A DNA stretch of 64,000 nucleotides. It comes from Pigmentiphaga sp. (GTDB taxonomy: Bacteria > Pseudomonadota > Gammaproteobacteria > Burkholderiales > Burkholderiaceae_B). This document shows, piece by piece, positions 9,547-17,846 of the stretch. A program made the position numbers and the translations under genes. Every line of letters starts with the position of its first letter. Position 1 is the stretch's first letter. The stretch is taken from assembly GCA_023228945.1 (NCBI GenBank), contig JALOAI010000001.1, positions 186,001 through 250,000 of the forward strand. The letters are read 5' to 3'. The notes under the pieces are model-generated. The model saw only the letters and a program-made list of their open reading frames with translations, searched no databases and was not told the DNA's origin.

Positions 9547-11761
9547 GCAGTGCCTCCGGAGGTACGTCTTTGGGTTTGCGTGCTTTCGTGGCACCGAGAC
9601 CAAGGGTGATGCGAAACAGGTCGTAGCCATAGACGAAGACGAGCCTGAAGCCGCGCAAGCCGATGGTCCCGACTTCGTGCAGGGAACGCAGCGGCGTGTC
9701 GCGCACGGCCATGCCCCATTGGTTGGCCCAGATATCGGCGCGGGCGAAGGTCAGGCGCGCGAGTTCGCTTTGTTGTTGCAGATCCAGTTCCTGGAACAGG
9801 ATGCCCAGCCGGCGTCCCTGGCTGAACACCACCTTGGCCGGAAACGTGGCGGCTTCGGTATCGCGGAACAGCGATACCTGGATGGGCTCGTGCAAGGGAA
9901 TATCGACGTCGAGAGGGAGTTGCAGTCCCAGGCCGTGGCGCGAGAAGTCGTTGGTAAGGCAGGCTATGGTGCGGCCATTTGGCAGGATCACCGTCGCCCG
10001 CAGGCGGGCTGCGACGCGCGGGTCGGCGCGTATCTGCCGGACTTCGGCGGCCACCGCGATGCTGGCGCAGATGATGACGAGGTTGTAGGTCGTCCAGGCC
10101 ATGTTGATGACCAGGGTGAAGAAGATGTCTTCGTCGACTTCCGGCTGCATCAGCTTGAGGATCCCGAATATCAGCCCCGCCGCATTGAGGACGAAGAACA
10201 CCAGGTATGGGCGGGCCATGGCCCAGTCGAAGTAGTTCTCGTTGACCAGCCCGCCCTTGGCCGTGACGTTGAACTTGCCCAGCCTGGGGTTAATAAAGGC
10301 GATCAGCGTCGGGCGCATGATGTACCAGGCCAGCACGGTTTCGTAGACTTCGTTCCAGAATGAATGCCGGAACTGCCCCTGCACCCGCGAGTTGGTGACG
10401 CTGGAATGTAGGATGTGCGGCAAGGCGTAGGCGGCGATCATCAGCGCCGTCGACTGAAACACGTGGGCGTCGAAGAACAGATAGGCCAGCGGGGCAGTGA
10501 GGAACACCAGTCGCGGCAGCCCGTAGAAGAAGTGCATCATCGCATTGAGATAGCACAACCGCTGGGCGAGCGAGAGCCCGGGGCCGAACAGCGGGTTATC
10601 GATGCGGCAGATCTGCGCCATGCCGCGCGCCCAGCGGATCCGCTGTCCAACGTGGCCCGACAGGCTCTCGGTGGCCAGGCCGGCCGCTTGCGGCAGCGCC
10701 AGATAGGCGGTGTTGTAGCCCAGGCGGTTCAGCTTGAGCGCGGTGTGGGCGTCTTCCGTCACGGTTTCGGTGGCCACGCCGCCCACTTCTTCGAGCATCG
10801 AGCGCCGCATCAGCGCGCACGAGCCACAAAAGAACGTGGCGTTCCAGAGATCGTTGCCGTCCTGGACCAGGCCATAGAACAGCTCGCCCTCGTTGGGCAC
10901 CACGCGAAACGTGGCAAGGTTTTTTTCGAACGGGTCGGGCGAGAAGAACACGTGCGGCGTCTGCAGCATCGCCAGTTTGGGATCGCGGAAGAACCAGCCC
11001 AGCGTGACCTGCAGAAAGGAGCGGGTGGGGATGTGGTCGCAATCGAAGATGGCCACGAACTCGCCCGAGGTGCGCGCCAGGGCCGCATTGAGATTGCCGG
11101 CCTTGGCGTGCTGGTTGTCGGGACGGGTGAGATAGCCCACGCCGACGGATTCGCAGAATTCGCGGAATTCCGGGCGGCGGCCGTCGTCGAGCACCCAGAC
11201 CTTGAGCTTGTCGCGCGGCCAGTCCATGCCGGTGGCGGTGAACACGGTCTGCTGCACGACTTGCAAGGGCTCGTTATAGGTGGGAATGAAAACGTCGATC
11301 GTGGGCCAGTCGCGAGGATCGGCGGGCAGGGGAACGGGTTTGCGCTCCAGCGGCCAGGCCGTTTGGATGTAGCCCAGGAAAAGCACCATGATGGCATACA
11401 GCTCGGCGGCCAGCAGGCCATAGCCGAAGACGAAGTCGAGCGTATTCTCGAAGCCCAGTGTGGACGTCAGCCGCCAGTACAGATAGCGGCTGGTGGCGGT
11501 CACCGATAAACCCATCATGACCAGCGTAATCAGCCGGCCGCGGTAGCGCCGCACGATCAGCGCCAAGCCGAAGCAAATGGCGGAAAACCAGAACTGTTCG
11601 ACCAGCTCCAGCGGCGTGACGACGGCCAGCAGGAAGAACAGCAACGCTCCCAGCGCAAGCAGCACCGAGAACGCGCGCGAATGCCAGACGGGCGAGTTGG
11701 CCACCTGTTGCACCAGCCGGTCGAGGCGCGATGCGGACCGGGAAGGAGACGGAGCGGACAT
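9533..11761 (-). CDS. bcsA: Cellulose synthase catalytic subunit BcsA (c-di-GMP-activated)
   Basis: 742-aa inner-membrane GT2 enzyme that polymerises UDP-glucose. Visible motifs are DDG (192-194), DCD (240-242), FFCGS (310-314), TED (335-337) and QRIRW (373-377). Membrane helices lie around 30-50, 57-70, 105-135, 410-450, 515-535 and 548-572. The C-terminal PilZ domain has RADPR (578-582) and DxSxxG (605-610), so c-di-GMP binding should be intact. The ATG at 11761 follows the bcsQ stop by 8 bp with an AAGG element nearby. The frame is open further upstream, but that part overlaps bcsQ. Confidence 0.97.
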   Translation of the reverse strand: MSAPSPSRSASRLDRLVQQVANSPVWHSRAFSVLLALGALLFFLLAVVTPLELVEQFWFSAICFGLALIVRRYRGRLITLVMMGLSVTATSRYLYWRLTSTLGFENTLDFVFGYGLLAAELYAIMVLFLGYIQTAWPLERKPVPLPADPRDWPTIDVFIPTYNEPLQVVQQTVFTATGMDWPRDKLKVWVLDDGRRPEFREFCESVGVGYLTRPDNQHAKAGNLNAALARTSGEFVAIFDCDHIPTRSFLQVTLGWFFRDPKLAMLQTPHVFFSPDPFEKNLATFRVVPNEGELFYGLVQDGNDLWNATFFCGSCALMRRSMLEEVGGVATETVTEDAHTALKLNRLGYNTAYLALPQAAGLATESLSGHVGQRIRWARGMAQICRIDNPLFGPGLSLAQRLCYLNAMMHFFYGLPRLVFLTAPLAYLFFDAHVFQSTALMIAAYALPHILHSSVTNSRVQGQFRHSFWNEVYETVLAWYIMRPTLIAFINPRLGKFNVTAKGGLVNENYFDWAMARPYLVFFVLNAAGLIFGILKLMQPEVDEDIFFTLVINMAWTTYNLVIICASIAVAAEVRQIRADPRVAARLRATVILPNGRTIACLTNDFSRHGLGLQLPLDVDIPLHEPIQVSLFRDTEAATFPAKVVFSQGRRLGILFQELDLQQQSELARLTFARADIWANQWGMAVRDTPLRSLHEVGTIGLRGFRLVFVYGYDLFRITLGLGATKARKPKDVPPEALHGKG

Positions 11762-11769
11762 GCGCGGCC

Positions 11770-12543
11770 TTACGGGTGGGGCGGCGATTGCCGGAGCGAC
11801 TCCAGCACCCAATCCGCCGTATGTTGGAAGTCGCTCGTGCCCTGGCAATAGGGGTCGTAATCGAGCACGCTCTGGTTGCAAGCGAGGGCTTCGCTGACAG
11901 CCTGATCCTGGTGCAGCAAGCTGACCACGCGATCGCCGAGGCTGGCTTGCATGGAAAGCACGACGTCTCTGGCCAATTGCCGGCTGCGGTTCACCTGGTT
12001 GATGATGAAGGCGTGATCGATGAATCCCGAGCGGCCGGCGCAATAGGTTTCGATCAAGCCTTCGATCATGGGCAGAGTCGCGTAAGACGCCGCGTCGGCC
12101 AGGGTGACCACCAGCACCAGATGGGCCGCGGTGAGCGCCTGGCGAAGATAGATGGAGGGGCCCGGCGGCGTATCGAGCACGACGATGGCGTCGTCGTTGA
12201 GCGCGAGATCGCCCAAATGACGCGCCAACCACGCGGGCTCTTGGGCAAGCACGGTTTCGAAGGTCTCGCGATCGGTCTCGTTGACCATGCCGTAGGGCAG
12301 CACGATGACGCCGGAATCGGTGGGCTGGCAGACGCTGAGCAGATCGCTTTCGCCCAGCGTGGCGCGCGACAGGCCGGCCAGCCCGCTGGGATCGAGGCCG
12401 AAATGATGGCGCAAGGCATTCTGCGGATCGAGATCGACCGCCAGCACCTGGCGTTGGCGGCGGGCCAGTGCCACGGCAAGATTGGCGCACACCGTGGTTT
12501 TCCCGACGCCGCCCTTGGCGGAAACGATGGCAACGACGTTCAT
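11770..12543 (-). CDS. bcsQ: Cellulose biosynthesis ParA/MinD-like ATPase BcsQ
   Basis: 257 aa. The deviant Walker A KGGVGKTT sits at residues 10-17, with Walker B-like VVLDTPPG further on, as in the MinD/ParA/YhjQ family. BcsQ is known to help assemble or localise the cellulose secretion complex, often together with BcsR-type partners. The start overlaps the bcsP stop as ATGA and the end is 8 bp before bcsA, so it sits inside the transcription unit. Confidence 0.93.
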   Translation of the reverse strand: MNVVAIVSAKGGVGKTTVCANLAVALARRQRQVLAVDLDPQNALRHHFGLDPSGLAGLSRATLGESDLLSVCQPTDSGVIVLPYGMVNETDRETFETVLAQEPAWLARHLGDLALNDDAIVVLDTPPGPSIYLRQALTAAHLVLVVTLADAASYATLPMIEGLIETYCAGRSGFIDHAFIINQVNRSRQLARDVVLSMQASLGDRVVSLLHQDQAVSEALACNQSVLDYDPYCQGTSDFQHTADWVLESLRQSPPHP

Positions 12544-13265
12544 CGCCGAGCCAACCGTGCAAACAATGCCGCGAGGCCGCTTTCGGGCGCCGCCGCCGGT
12601 TCGGGCGCGACGGCCGGGGCCGGAGGCTCGGACGCTGGCGCTTGGGAGGCGGCTTGGCTCAGGCGCCTTAACGTGCGTTGCACGGAAGTCGGGGACTTGA
12701 CGGAAGGCGGTTCGGCACGAGGCGTGTTGGCGCCGATCGAGAGCGGTTCGCGGGCCGGCATAGCGCCATCGGCGGACGGAATGGGCGATACCGCGTCCGG
12801 AATCCCGGCGCGTCGCACGACGGCCGGGGTGGGCCTCGGTCCGGGAGCCGGGACAGTGCGGGTGACGGCGAGCGCGACGCCGGCAACCGGTGCTGGAGCG
12901 GTTGGCGCGCCGGCGGCATCAGGGCCGCGTGACGACGACGGCGCCTGCCGGCGGCCCGGCTCGCCGAAGGGCACGAAGCCGGAAGGCCGTTTCGGGGCGG
13001 ACGCCTGCGGGGGCGTTGCCGATCCGGGTTCGACATGCGACTGGCGCACCGAACCGAAGCCCAGATAGGGCCGGCGGCGCGATGCCGGCTGCGAAGCCTG
13101 CGTCACACCAGGCGGGTGTTCGGCGTGTTCGGGAGAGATCGCGTTGAGCATGGGCCAGCGAGCCCGCGAGTGCGCGGCATCATTCTCGAGCGCGAGTTCG
13201 CGATAGCCTTCTGGCTTACCGCCGAACTTGGCAAACAGGTTCTTGATGTCGTTAGCGTTGCTCAT
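12540..13265 (-). CDS. bcsP: Cellulose biosynthesis protein BcsP (BcsR-like N terminus)
   Basis: 241 aa. The first ~40 residues (MSNANDIKNLFAKFGG, later RARWPML) match the BcsR/BcsP pattern DI..LF.KFGG...Y.E followed by RWPxL. The rest is Pro/Ala/Ser/Arg-rich and probably disordered, ending in a short amphipathic GLAALFARLARR. BcsR-type proteins partner BcsQ in E. coli, and the ATGA overlap with bcsQ fits that. The exact role of the Pro-rich tail is unknown. Confidence 0.8.
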   Translation of the reverse strand: MSNANDIKNLFAKFGGKPEGYRELALENDAAHSRARWPMLNAISPEHAEHPPGVTQASQPASRRRPYLGFGSVRQSHVEPGSATPPQASAPKRPSGFVPFGEPGRRQAPSSSRGPDAAGAPTAPAPVAGVALAVTRTVPAPGPRPTPAVVRRAGIPDAVSPIPSADGAMPAREPLSIGANTPRAEPPSVKSPTSVQRTLRRLSQAASQAPASEPPAPAVAPEPAAAPESGLAALFARLARR

Positions 13266-13313
13266 CGTTCATCACCTGCGGTAATCGGGGAAAGGGCTGG
13301 GTGGCGGGAAGCA

Positions 13314-13769
13314 TCAGGCTCCCAGGCGCAGCGAGACCGAGCCCAGCGGATCGAGGGCGCCGTCGGCACGAACCTGGAGCGTGCTTTGAGGGTCGATGGC
13401 GCTGAACCAGTGCTGATAGGCGCCTTCGAGGTAGCCCACCGCCCAACCGGCGTGCTGTTCGCCAAACCCCGCTACCAGCGGCGAGCAATGATGGACGATC
13501 TGGAGATGGTCTTCGTGTTCGAAAAGGTCAACCCAGCCCCAATCGACCGCGGCCCAGGCTTCGCGCATGGCGTTGCCGATATCGTCCAGGGTTTCGCAGG
13601 GCGGCAGAGCGTGCGCCTCGGCGAACCTGGCCCCGGCGCGTTGCGCGAGCGCGTGGAGTTCGCCGTCGGTGCCCACATTGACGAGTTCGTTGGCCAGATT
13701 GTGCAAAAAGGCTTTCCACTGAGGACCGCTACGGCGGTCGCCGAAGTAATTGACGAAGTCTGAGTCCAC
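13314..13769 (-). CDS. bcsD: Cellulose synthase subunit BcsD
   Basis: 151 aa with a GTG start (VDSDFVNYFGDRR). It matches the BcsD/AcsD family: LPPCETLDDIGNAM, WGWVDLFEHEDHLQIVHH and GYLEGAYQHWF correspond to conserved blocks of the Komagataeibacter protein (about 156 aa), which forms a periplasmic channel organising glucan chains. No ATG lies near this start; the next ATG, at 14234, would add 155 residues of poor composition. First gene of the bcs operon, 48 bp before bcsP. Confidence 0.87.
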   Translation of the reverse strand: MDSDFVNYFGDRRSGPQWKAFLHNLANELVNVGTDGELHALAQRAGARFAEAHALPPCETLDDIGNAMREAWAAVDWGWVDLFEHEDHLQIVHHCSPLVAGFGEQHAGWAVGYLEGAYQHWFSAIDPQSTLQVRADGALDPLGSVSLRLGA

Positions 13770-14227
13770 GGTGCTGGGGTTCCGAAAGGGAGGTGGGAAG
13801 GAGACGGCGCGCGGCCACGCGCCGATACCGCCGGTATCGGCCTGGGAGGCGGCAGCAAGCCACGGAGAAGAGGTGTGGCCGACAGGCCACGTTGGCCAGG
13901 CGCTGACGACAGGCGAGGGCGCAAGAGACGGCAGTGCGCGAAACGGCGCATGAATAAACGTCCCCGACAAAACAGGCGCCAGGCGGAGCCGCGGGTTTCT
14001 GGCCCGTGTTCTTGACGCATGACCTGGCCTTGAACGGCGCGACCTAGGATGTGCAGTGTGCGCCGCAGTTGGGAATCGATTCCAGCAGCCAATGTAACCA
14101 ATTTCCCATGATCGGACAATCAAGGATGACCGAAGGAGTGCCGAAAGCGCCACGGCCCGCGGGTTTTGCACGGGCTGGCCGGCACCGGGAGCGGGCGGGG
14201 CGCCGATCCTTCCATTACAATTTGACG
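13770..14227. promoter_or_regulatory. Divergent region upstream of the bcs operon (458 bp)
   Basis: No gene recognised. It should hold the bcs promoter on the minus strand. It contains three perfect palindromes: a 21-bp GC-rich one (13821-13841), GTGGCC-GACA-GGCCAC (13875-13890) and GGAATCGATTCC (14072-14083). On the plus strand, TACAAT at 14216-14221 lies only 6 bp before the DUF1178 start codon. I could not assign a convincing -35/-10 pair for bcs. Confidence 0.5.
13821..13841. repeat. Perfect 21-bp palindrome in the bcs leader
   Basis: Arms GCCGATACCG / CGGTATCGGC with a single C between them, ending 52 bp upstream of the bcsD start. It could be a protein-binding operator or a hairpin in the 5' leader. 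Confidence 0.6.
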
Positions 14228-14662
14228 ATGGCACTCAAAGTCTTCGATCTCCAGTGTGAAAACGGCCACGTGTTCGAAGGTTGGTTCTCGTCGCACGACG
14301 ACTTCCACCAGCAGCAACACAACGGCCTGCTCACCTGTCCCCTATGCGATAGCCGCGAGGTCGTGCGGCAAGTCTCGGCCAGCCGTATCCAAACGGGCCC
14401 GCGCCAGGAAGAGGCCGCCGCATCCATGGCCTCGGCGCCGCAGTGGCAGGCCGAGTGGATGCGGCGCTTGCGCGAGGCGGTGCGCAGCGCCGATAACGTC
14501 GGCGATCAATTCGCGCACGAGGCGCGCCGCATCCACGAAGGCGAGGCGCCCGAGCGCGCGATCCGCGGCACGGCCACGCCGGCCGAGCGCGAGGCGCTGG
14601 CGGCCGACGGCATCGCCGCGATCCCGGTACCAGCGATGCTCGACGATGATCACTTGCAATGA
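14228..14662 (+). CDS. DUF1178 family protein
   Basis: 144 aa. Begins MALKVFDLQCENGHVFEGWF and has a Cys pair CPLCDS, giving a C-x2-H and C-x2-C arrangement like a small zinc ribbon (FmdB-like), followed by a charged helical region. This is the DUF1178 family, of unknown function and common in proteobacteria. Start chosen because family members begin at this Met; the longer open frame to 14051 is intergenic. TACAAT lies just upstream, so the mRNA may be leaderless. Confidence 0.85.
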   Translation: MALKVFDLQCENGHVFEGWFSSHDDFHQQQHNGLLTCPLCDSREVVRQVSASRIQTGPRQEEAAASMASAPQWQAEWMRRLREAVRSADNVGDQFAHEARRIHEGEAPERAIRGTATPAEREALAADGIAAIPVPAMLDDDHLQ

Positions 14663-14716
14663 GGCCACTCCAGGCTCGTTCGCGCCGCCGGGGCGCGCTT
14701 CGCCTCTTATCGACCT

Positions 14717-14733
14717 GGCGCCGGCCCGGCGCC
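14717..14733. repeat. GC-rich perfect palindrome between DUF1178 and rlmB
   Basis: Arms GGCGCCGG / CCGGCGCC around one C. No T tract follows, so it is not a canonical terminator. TACGAT (14743-14748) follows and ends 8 bp before the rlmB start. Confidence 0.45.
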
Positions 14734-14756
14734 GTCGCTCATTACGATAATCAGCC

Positions 14757-15512
14757 ATGTCCGCCGCGCAGCTCCTGATCGGTTTCCACGCCGTCACCGC
14801 CCGTCTTCGCCACGCGCCTTCGTCGGTGCGGGAGCTTTACTACGACGCCAGCCGGCGCGATCGCCGGCTGCTGACCCTGGTCGACCAAGCCAAGGCCGCC
14901 GGTGTCAAAGCCCACGGCGTGGCCGCCGAACGCCTCGATGGCCTGGCGCGCGGCGGCCGCCACCAGGGTGTGCTGGCCCAGGCCGACGCGCTCGATCTCG
15001 CCCAGAACATCGACGATATTCTCGACGATCTCACGACCGCGCCGCCGCTGCTGCTGCTGCTCGACGGGGTGACCGATCCGCACAATCTCGGCGCTTGCCT
15101 GCGCACGGCCGATGGCGCGGGCGCGCACGCCGTCATGGCGCCACGCGACCGCGCGGTGGGACTCAACACCACCGTGCAACGCGTGGCCTGCGGTGCGGCC
15201 GATACCGTGCCGTATCTCACCGTAACCAACCTTGCCCGCACCATGCGCCACCTGCGCGAGCGCGACATCTGGCTGGTGGGCACCGACGACCAGGCGTCCG
15301 ATACGCTCTACGACGTTGACGCAACCCGCCCCATCGCCTGGGTGCTGGGCGCCGAGGGCGAGGGAATGCGGCGCCTCACGCGCGAAACCTGCGACCAACT
15401 GGTGCGCATCCCGATGGCGGGCTCGGTCGAAAGCCTCAATGTCAGCGTCGCCACCGCCGTTTGCCTCTACGAAACCGTACGCCAACGGGCGGCGCGGACA
15501 ACCTCGAGCTGA
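14757..15512 (+). CDS. rlmB: 23S rRNA (guanosine-2'-O-)-methyltransferase RlmB
   Basis: 251-aa SPOUT methyltransferase expected to methylate G2251 of 23S rRNA. Family motifs are all present: LDGVTDPHNLGACLR (102-116, Asn110 and Arg116), VLGAEGEGM (196-204) and SVESLNVSVA (223-232), the last two forming the SAM-binding knot. The N-terminal ~75 residues are the RNA-binding substrate domain. Length is typical (243 aa in E. coli). It ends 3 bp before the next gene. Confidence 0.93.
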   Translation: MSAAQLLIGFHAVTARLRHAPSSVRELYYDASRRDRRLLTLVDQAKAAGVKAHGVAAERLDGLARGGRHQGVLAQADALDLAQNIDDILDDLTTAPPLLLLLDGVTDPHNLGACLRTADGAGAHAVMAPRDRAVGLNTTVQRVACGAADTVPYLTVTNLARTMRHLRERDIWLVGTDDQASDTLYDVDATRPIAWVLGAEGEGMRRLTRETCDQLVRIPMAGSVESLNVSVATAVCLYETVRQRAARTTSS

Positions 15513-15515
15513 ACC

Positions 15516-16790
15516 ATGAAAGCCGGAATCACCACCACGCTGCTGCACGCGGATCGCCGCCAGCCCATCGAGCACGGCGCGGTGCACAAGCCCATGCATG
15601 TGTCGGCCGCCTATCGCTACGACAACGTCAACGATCTCGTGGCGGTGTTCCAGGGCACTCGCTCGGGTTTTTCCTATGCCCGCCAAGGCACCCCGACCAC
15701 CGCCGCACTCGAGAACAAGATCACCCTGCTCGAAGACGGCCTGGGCACCGTGAGCTTCGCCACCGGCATGGCCGCGCTAGCCGGGATTTTTACCACCCTG
15801 CTGCGCGCGGGCGACCACGTCGTCAGCAGCCAATACATTTTTGGCAACACCAATAGCCTGTTCGGCACGCTGCAGGCGCTGGGCGTATCGGTCAGCATGG
15901 TCGACGCCACCGATGCCGGGGCCGTGGCCGCGGCGCTGCGGCCCGAAACCCGCCTGGTATTCGTCGAGACCATCGCCAATCCCGGCGTGCAGGTGGCCGA
16001 CCTCTCAGGCATTGGCGAACTCTGCGCCGAGCACGGCTTGCTGTATGTGGTGGACAACACCCTCACCACGCCCTACCTCTTCCAACCCAAGCGGGTGGGG
16101 GCGGGCCTGGTCGTGAACTCCCTCACCAAGTACATCGGCGGCCATGGCAATGCCCTGGGAGGCGCGGTCACCGACGTCGGCGGTTTCGATTGGCGGCGCT
16201 ATCCCAACATCCACGACATCTACCGCAATGGCAACCCGGCTTCCTGGGGATTGACGCAAATCCGCAAAAAAGGCTTGCGCGACCAGGGCGCCACACTCTC
16301 CTCGGAAGCGGCGCACCGTATCGCGGTGGGCGCCGAAACCCTGGCCCTGCGCATGGAGCGGGCCTGCCACAATGCGCTTGGCCTGGCGCGCTGGCTGGCC
16401 CAGCGGCCAGAGGTGGCGCGCGTCAATTACCCCGGGCTGGCCTCGCATACCGAACACCGGCGCGCCACCTCCTGCTTTCGCGCCGGGGGGCCGCGGGGCG
16501 AGCCCCGCTATGGCGCCCTGCTCAGCTTCGAATTGCGCCAGGGGCTGGATTGCCTGGCGCTGCTCAACCACTTGCAAGTGGTCATCCTCTCGACCCATCT
16601 GGGCGACACCCGCACCCTGGCGCTGCCCGCCGCCCACACCATTTACTACGAGATGGGGCCCGAGCGGCGCGCACAAATGGGCGTTGCCGACAGTCTGGTC
16701 CGCGTCTCCGTTGGTATCGAGGACACCGCCGATCTGATCGACGATTTCGAACAGGCATTGATGAAGATTCAGTCGGATGCGGGCGCATGA
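15516..16790 (+). CDS. Cys/Met-metabolism PLP enzyme (cystathionine gamma-synthase family)
   Basis: 424 aa. PLP lysine Lys205 lies in NSLTKYIGGHG, with Asp180 in YVVDNTLTTP and the phosphate-binding SFATGMAA segment, all typical of the trans-sulfuration family. Length and sequence resemble proteobacterial sulfhydrylases acting on O-acyl-homoserine, but cystathionine gamma-synthase or gamma-lyase activity cannot be excluded from sequence alone. It overlaps the threonine aldolase start as ATGA, so the two are probably co-translated. Confidence 0.85.
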   Translation: MKAGITTTLLHADRRQPIEHGAVHKPMHVSAAYRYDNVNDLVAVFQGTRSGFSYARQGTPTTAALENKITLLEDGLGTVSFATGMAALAGIFTTLLRAGDHVVSSQYIFGNTNSLFGTLQALGVSVSMVDATDAGAVAAALRPETRLVFVETIANPGVQVADLSGIGELCAEHGLLYVVDNTLTTPYLFQPKRVGAGLVVNSLTKYIGGHGNALGGAVTDVGGFDWRRYPNIHDIYRNGNPASWGLTQIRKKGLRDQGATLSSEAAHRIAVGAETLALRMERACHNALGLARWLAQRPEVARVNYPGLASHTEHRRATSCFRAGGPRGEPRYGALLSFELRQGLDCLALLNHLQVVILSTHLGDTRTLALPAAHTIYYEMGPERRAQMGVADSLVRVSVGIEDTADLIDDFEQALMKIQSDAGA

Positions 16791-17842
16791 ACTTCGGTAG
16801 CGACAACATGGTGGGCGCTTCCGCGCCAATATTGGATGCCATCATCGAGGCCAACCACGGCGCGCTGGCATCCTACGGCGGCGATCCCTGGTGCGCCGAG
16901 GCCACCAGGCGGATCGCCGAGGCTTTCGAATGCGAGGTCGAGGTGTTCTTCGTCGCCTCCGGCACGGTGGCCAACTCGCTGGCGCTCTCGGCCCTGGTGC
17001 CGCCGTGGGGCGCCGTCTATGCCCAGGCCGATGCGCATATCCTCAACGAAGAATCCACGGCTCCGGAGCTGTTCACCGGCGGGGCCCGCATGATCGGGCT
17101 GCCGCCGCATCATGGCAAGCTCGAGCCCGATACCCTCGACGAGGCACTGTCGCGCCCGCGGCATCCGCCGCATCGCCCGCTGCCCGCCGCCTTCAGCCTC
17201 ACGCAATGCAATGAGCGCGGCCGGGTGTTCGGCGTTGCCGAGGTCGCCGCGCTGTGTGCCGTGGCGCGGCGCCATGGCCTCAAGGTCCACATGGATGGCG
17301 CCCGCTTTGCCAATGCGGTGGCAAGCCTGGGTTGCGCGCCGGCCGACATCACATGGCGCGCGGGCGTCGATGTGCTGACGCTGGGCGCCTCCAAGAACGG
17401 CGGCCTGATGGCCGAGGCGGTGGTGTTCTTCGATCGCGAGCTGGCCGGCGATTTCGCCTGGCGCATCAAGCGCGCGGGGCAAACCGCCGCCAAGGGCCGG
17501 TTCTTCGGCGCCCAGTTCGTCGGCTGGCTGCGCGACGGGCACTGGCTGGAGCTCGCCCGCCATGCCAACGCCATGGCCGCACGCCTGGCCCAAGGCATCG
17601 CGGCGGCGCCCGGCGCGCGTTTGGCCTGGCCTTGCGAAGCCAACGAAGTCTTTGCGCTGTTGCCCCGTAAGCGCGCCGAAGCCTTATGGGCGGCGGGGGC
17701 GGTGTTCTACGAATGGGTACAACCCAACGCCGAAGGCGACCCCGAAGCGGGCGCCGGCACCCTCCTGGCCAGGCTGGTCACGTCCTTCCTCACCGACACC
17801 GCCGAAGTCGATCGTTTCATCCATTTGCTTAACCAGGAGTAG
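16787..17842 (+). CDS. ltaE: Low-specificity L-threonine aldolase
   Basis: 351-aa PLP enzyme cleaving (allo-)threonine to glycine and acetaldehyde. Begins NFGSDNMVGA (family FxSDNxxGAxP). It has the HMDGARFANA block, the PLP lysine Lys203 in LGASKNGG, and a C-terminal RLVTSFLT segment. The start overlaps the upstream PLP gene by 4 nt. Although named aldolase, members vary in L-threo/erythro preference; the sequence does not settle this. Confidence 0.9.
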   Translation: MNFGSDNMVGASAPILDAIIEANHGALASYGGDPWCAEATRRIAEAFECEVEVFFVASGTVANSLALSALVPPWGAVYAQADAHILNEESTAPELFTGGARMIGLPPHHGKLEPDTLDEALSRPRHPPHRPLPAAFSLTQCNERGRVFGVAEVAALCAVARRHGLKVHMDGARFANAVASLGCAPADITWRAGVDVLTLGASKNGGLMAEAVVFFDRELAGDFAWRIKRAGQTAAKGRFFGAQFVGWLRDGHWLELARHANAMAARLAQGIAAAPGARLAWPCEANEVFALLPRKRAEALWAAGAVFYEWVQPNAEGDPEAGAGTLLARLVTSFLTDTAEVDRFIHLLNQE

Positions 17843-17846
17843 CAGC

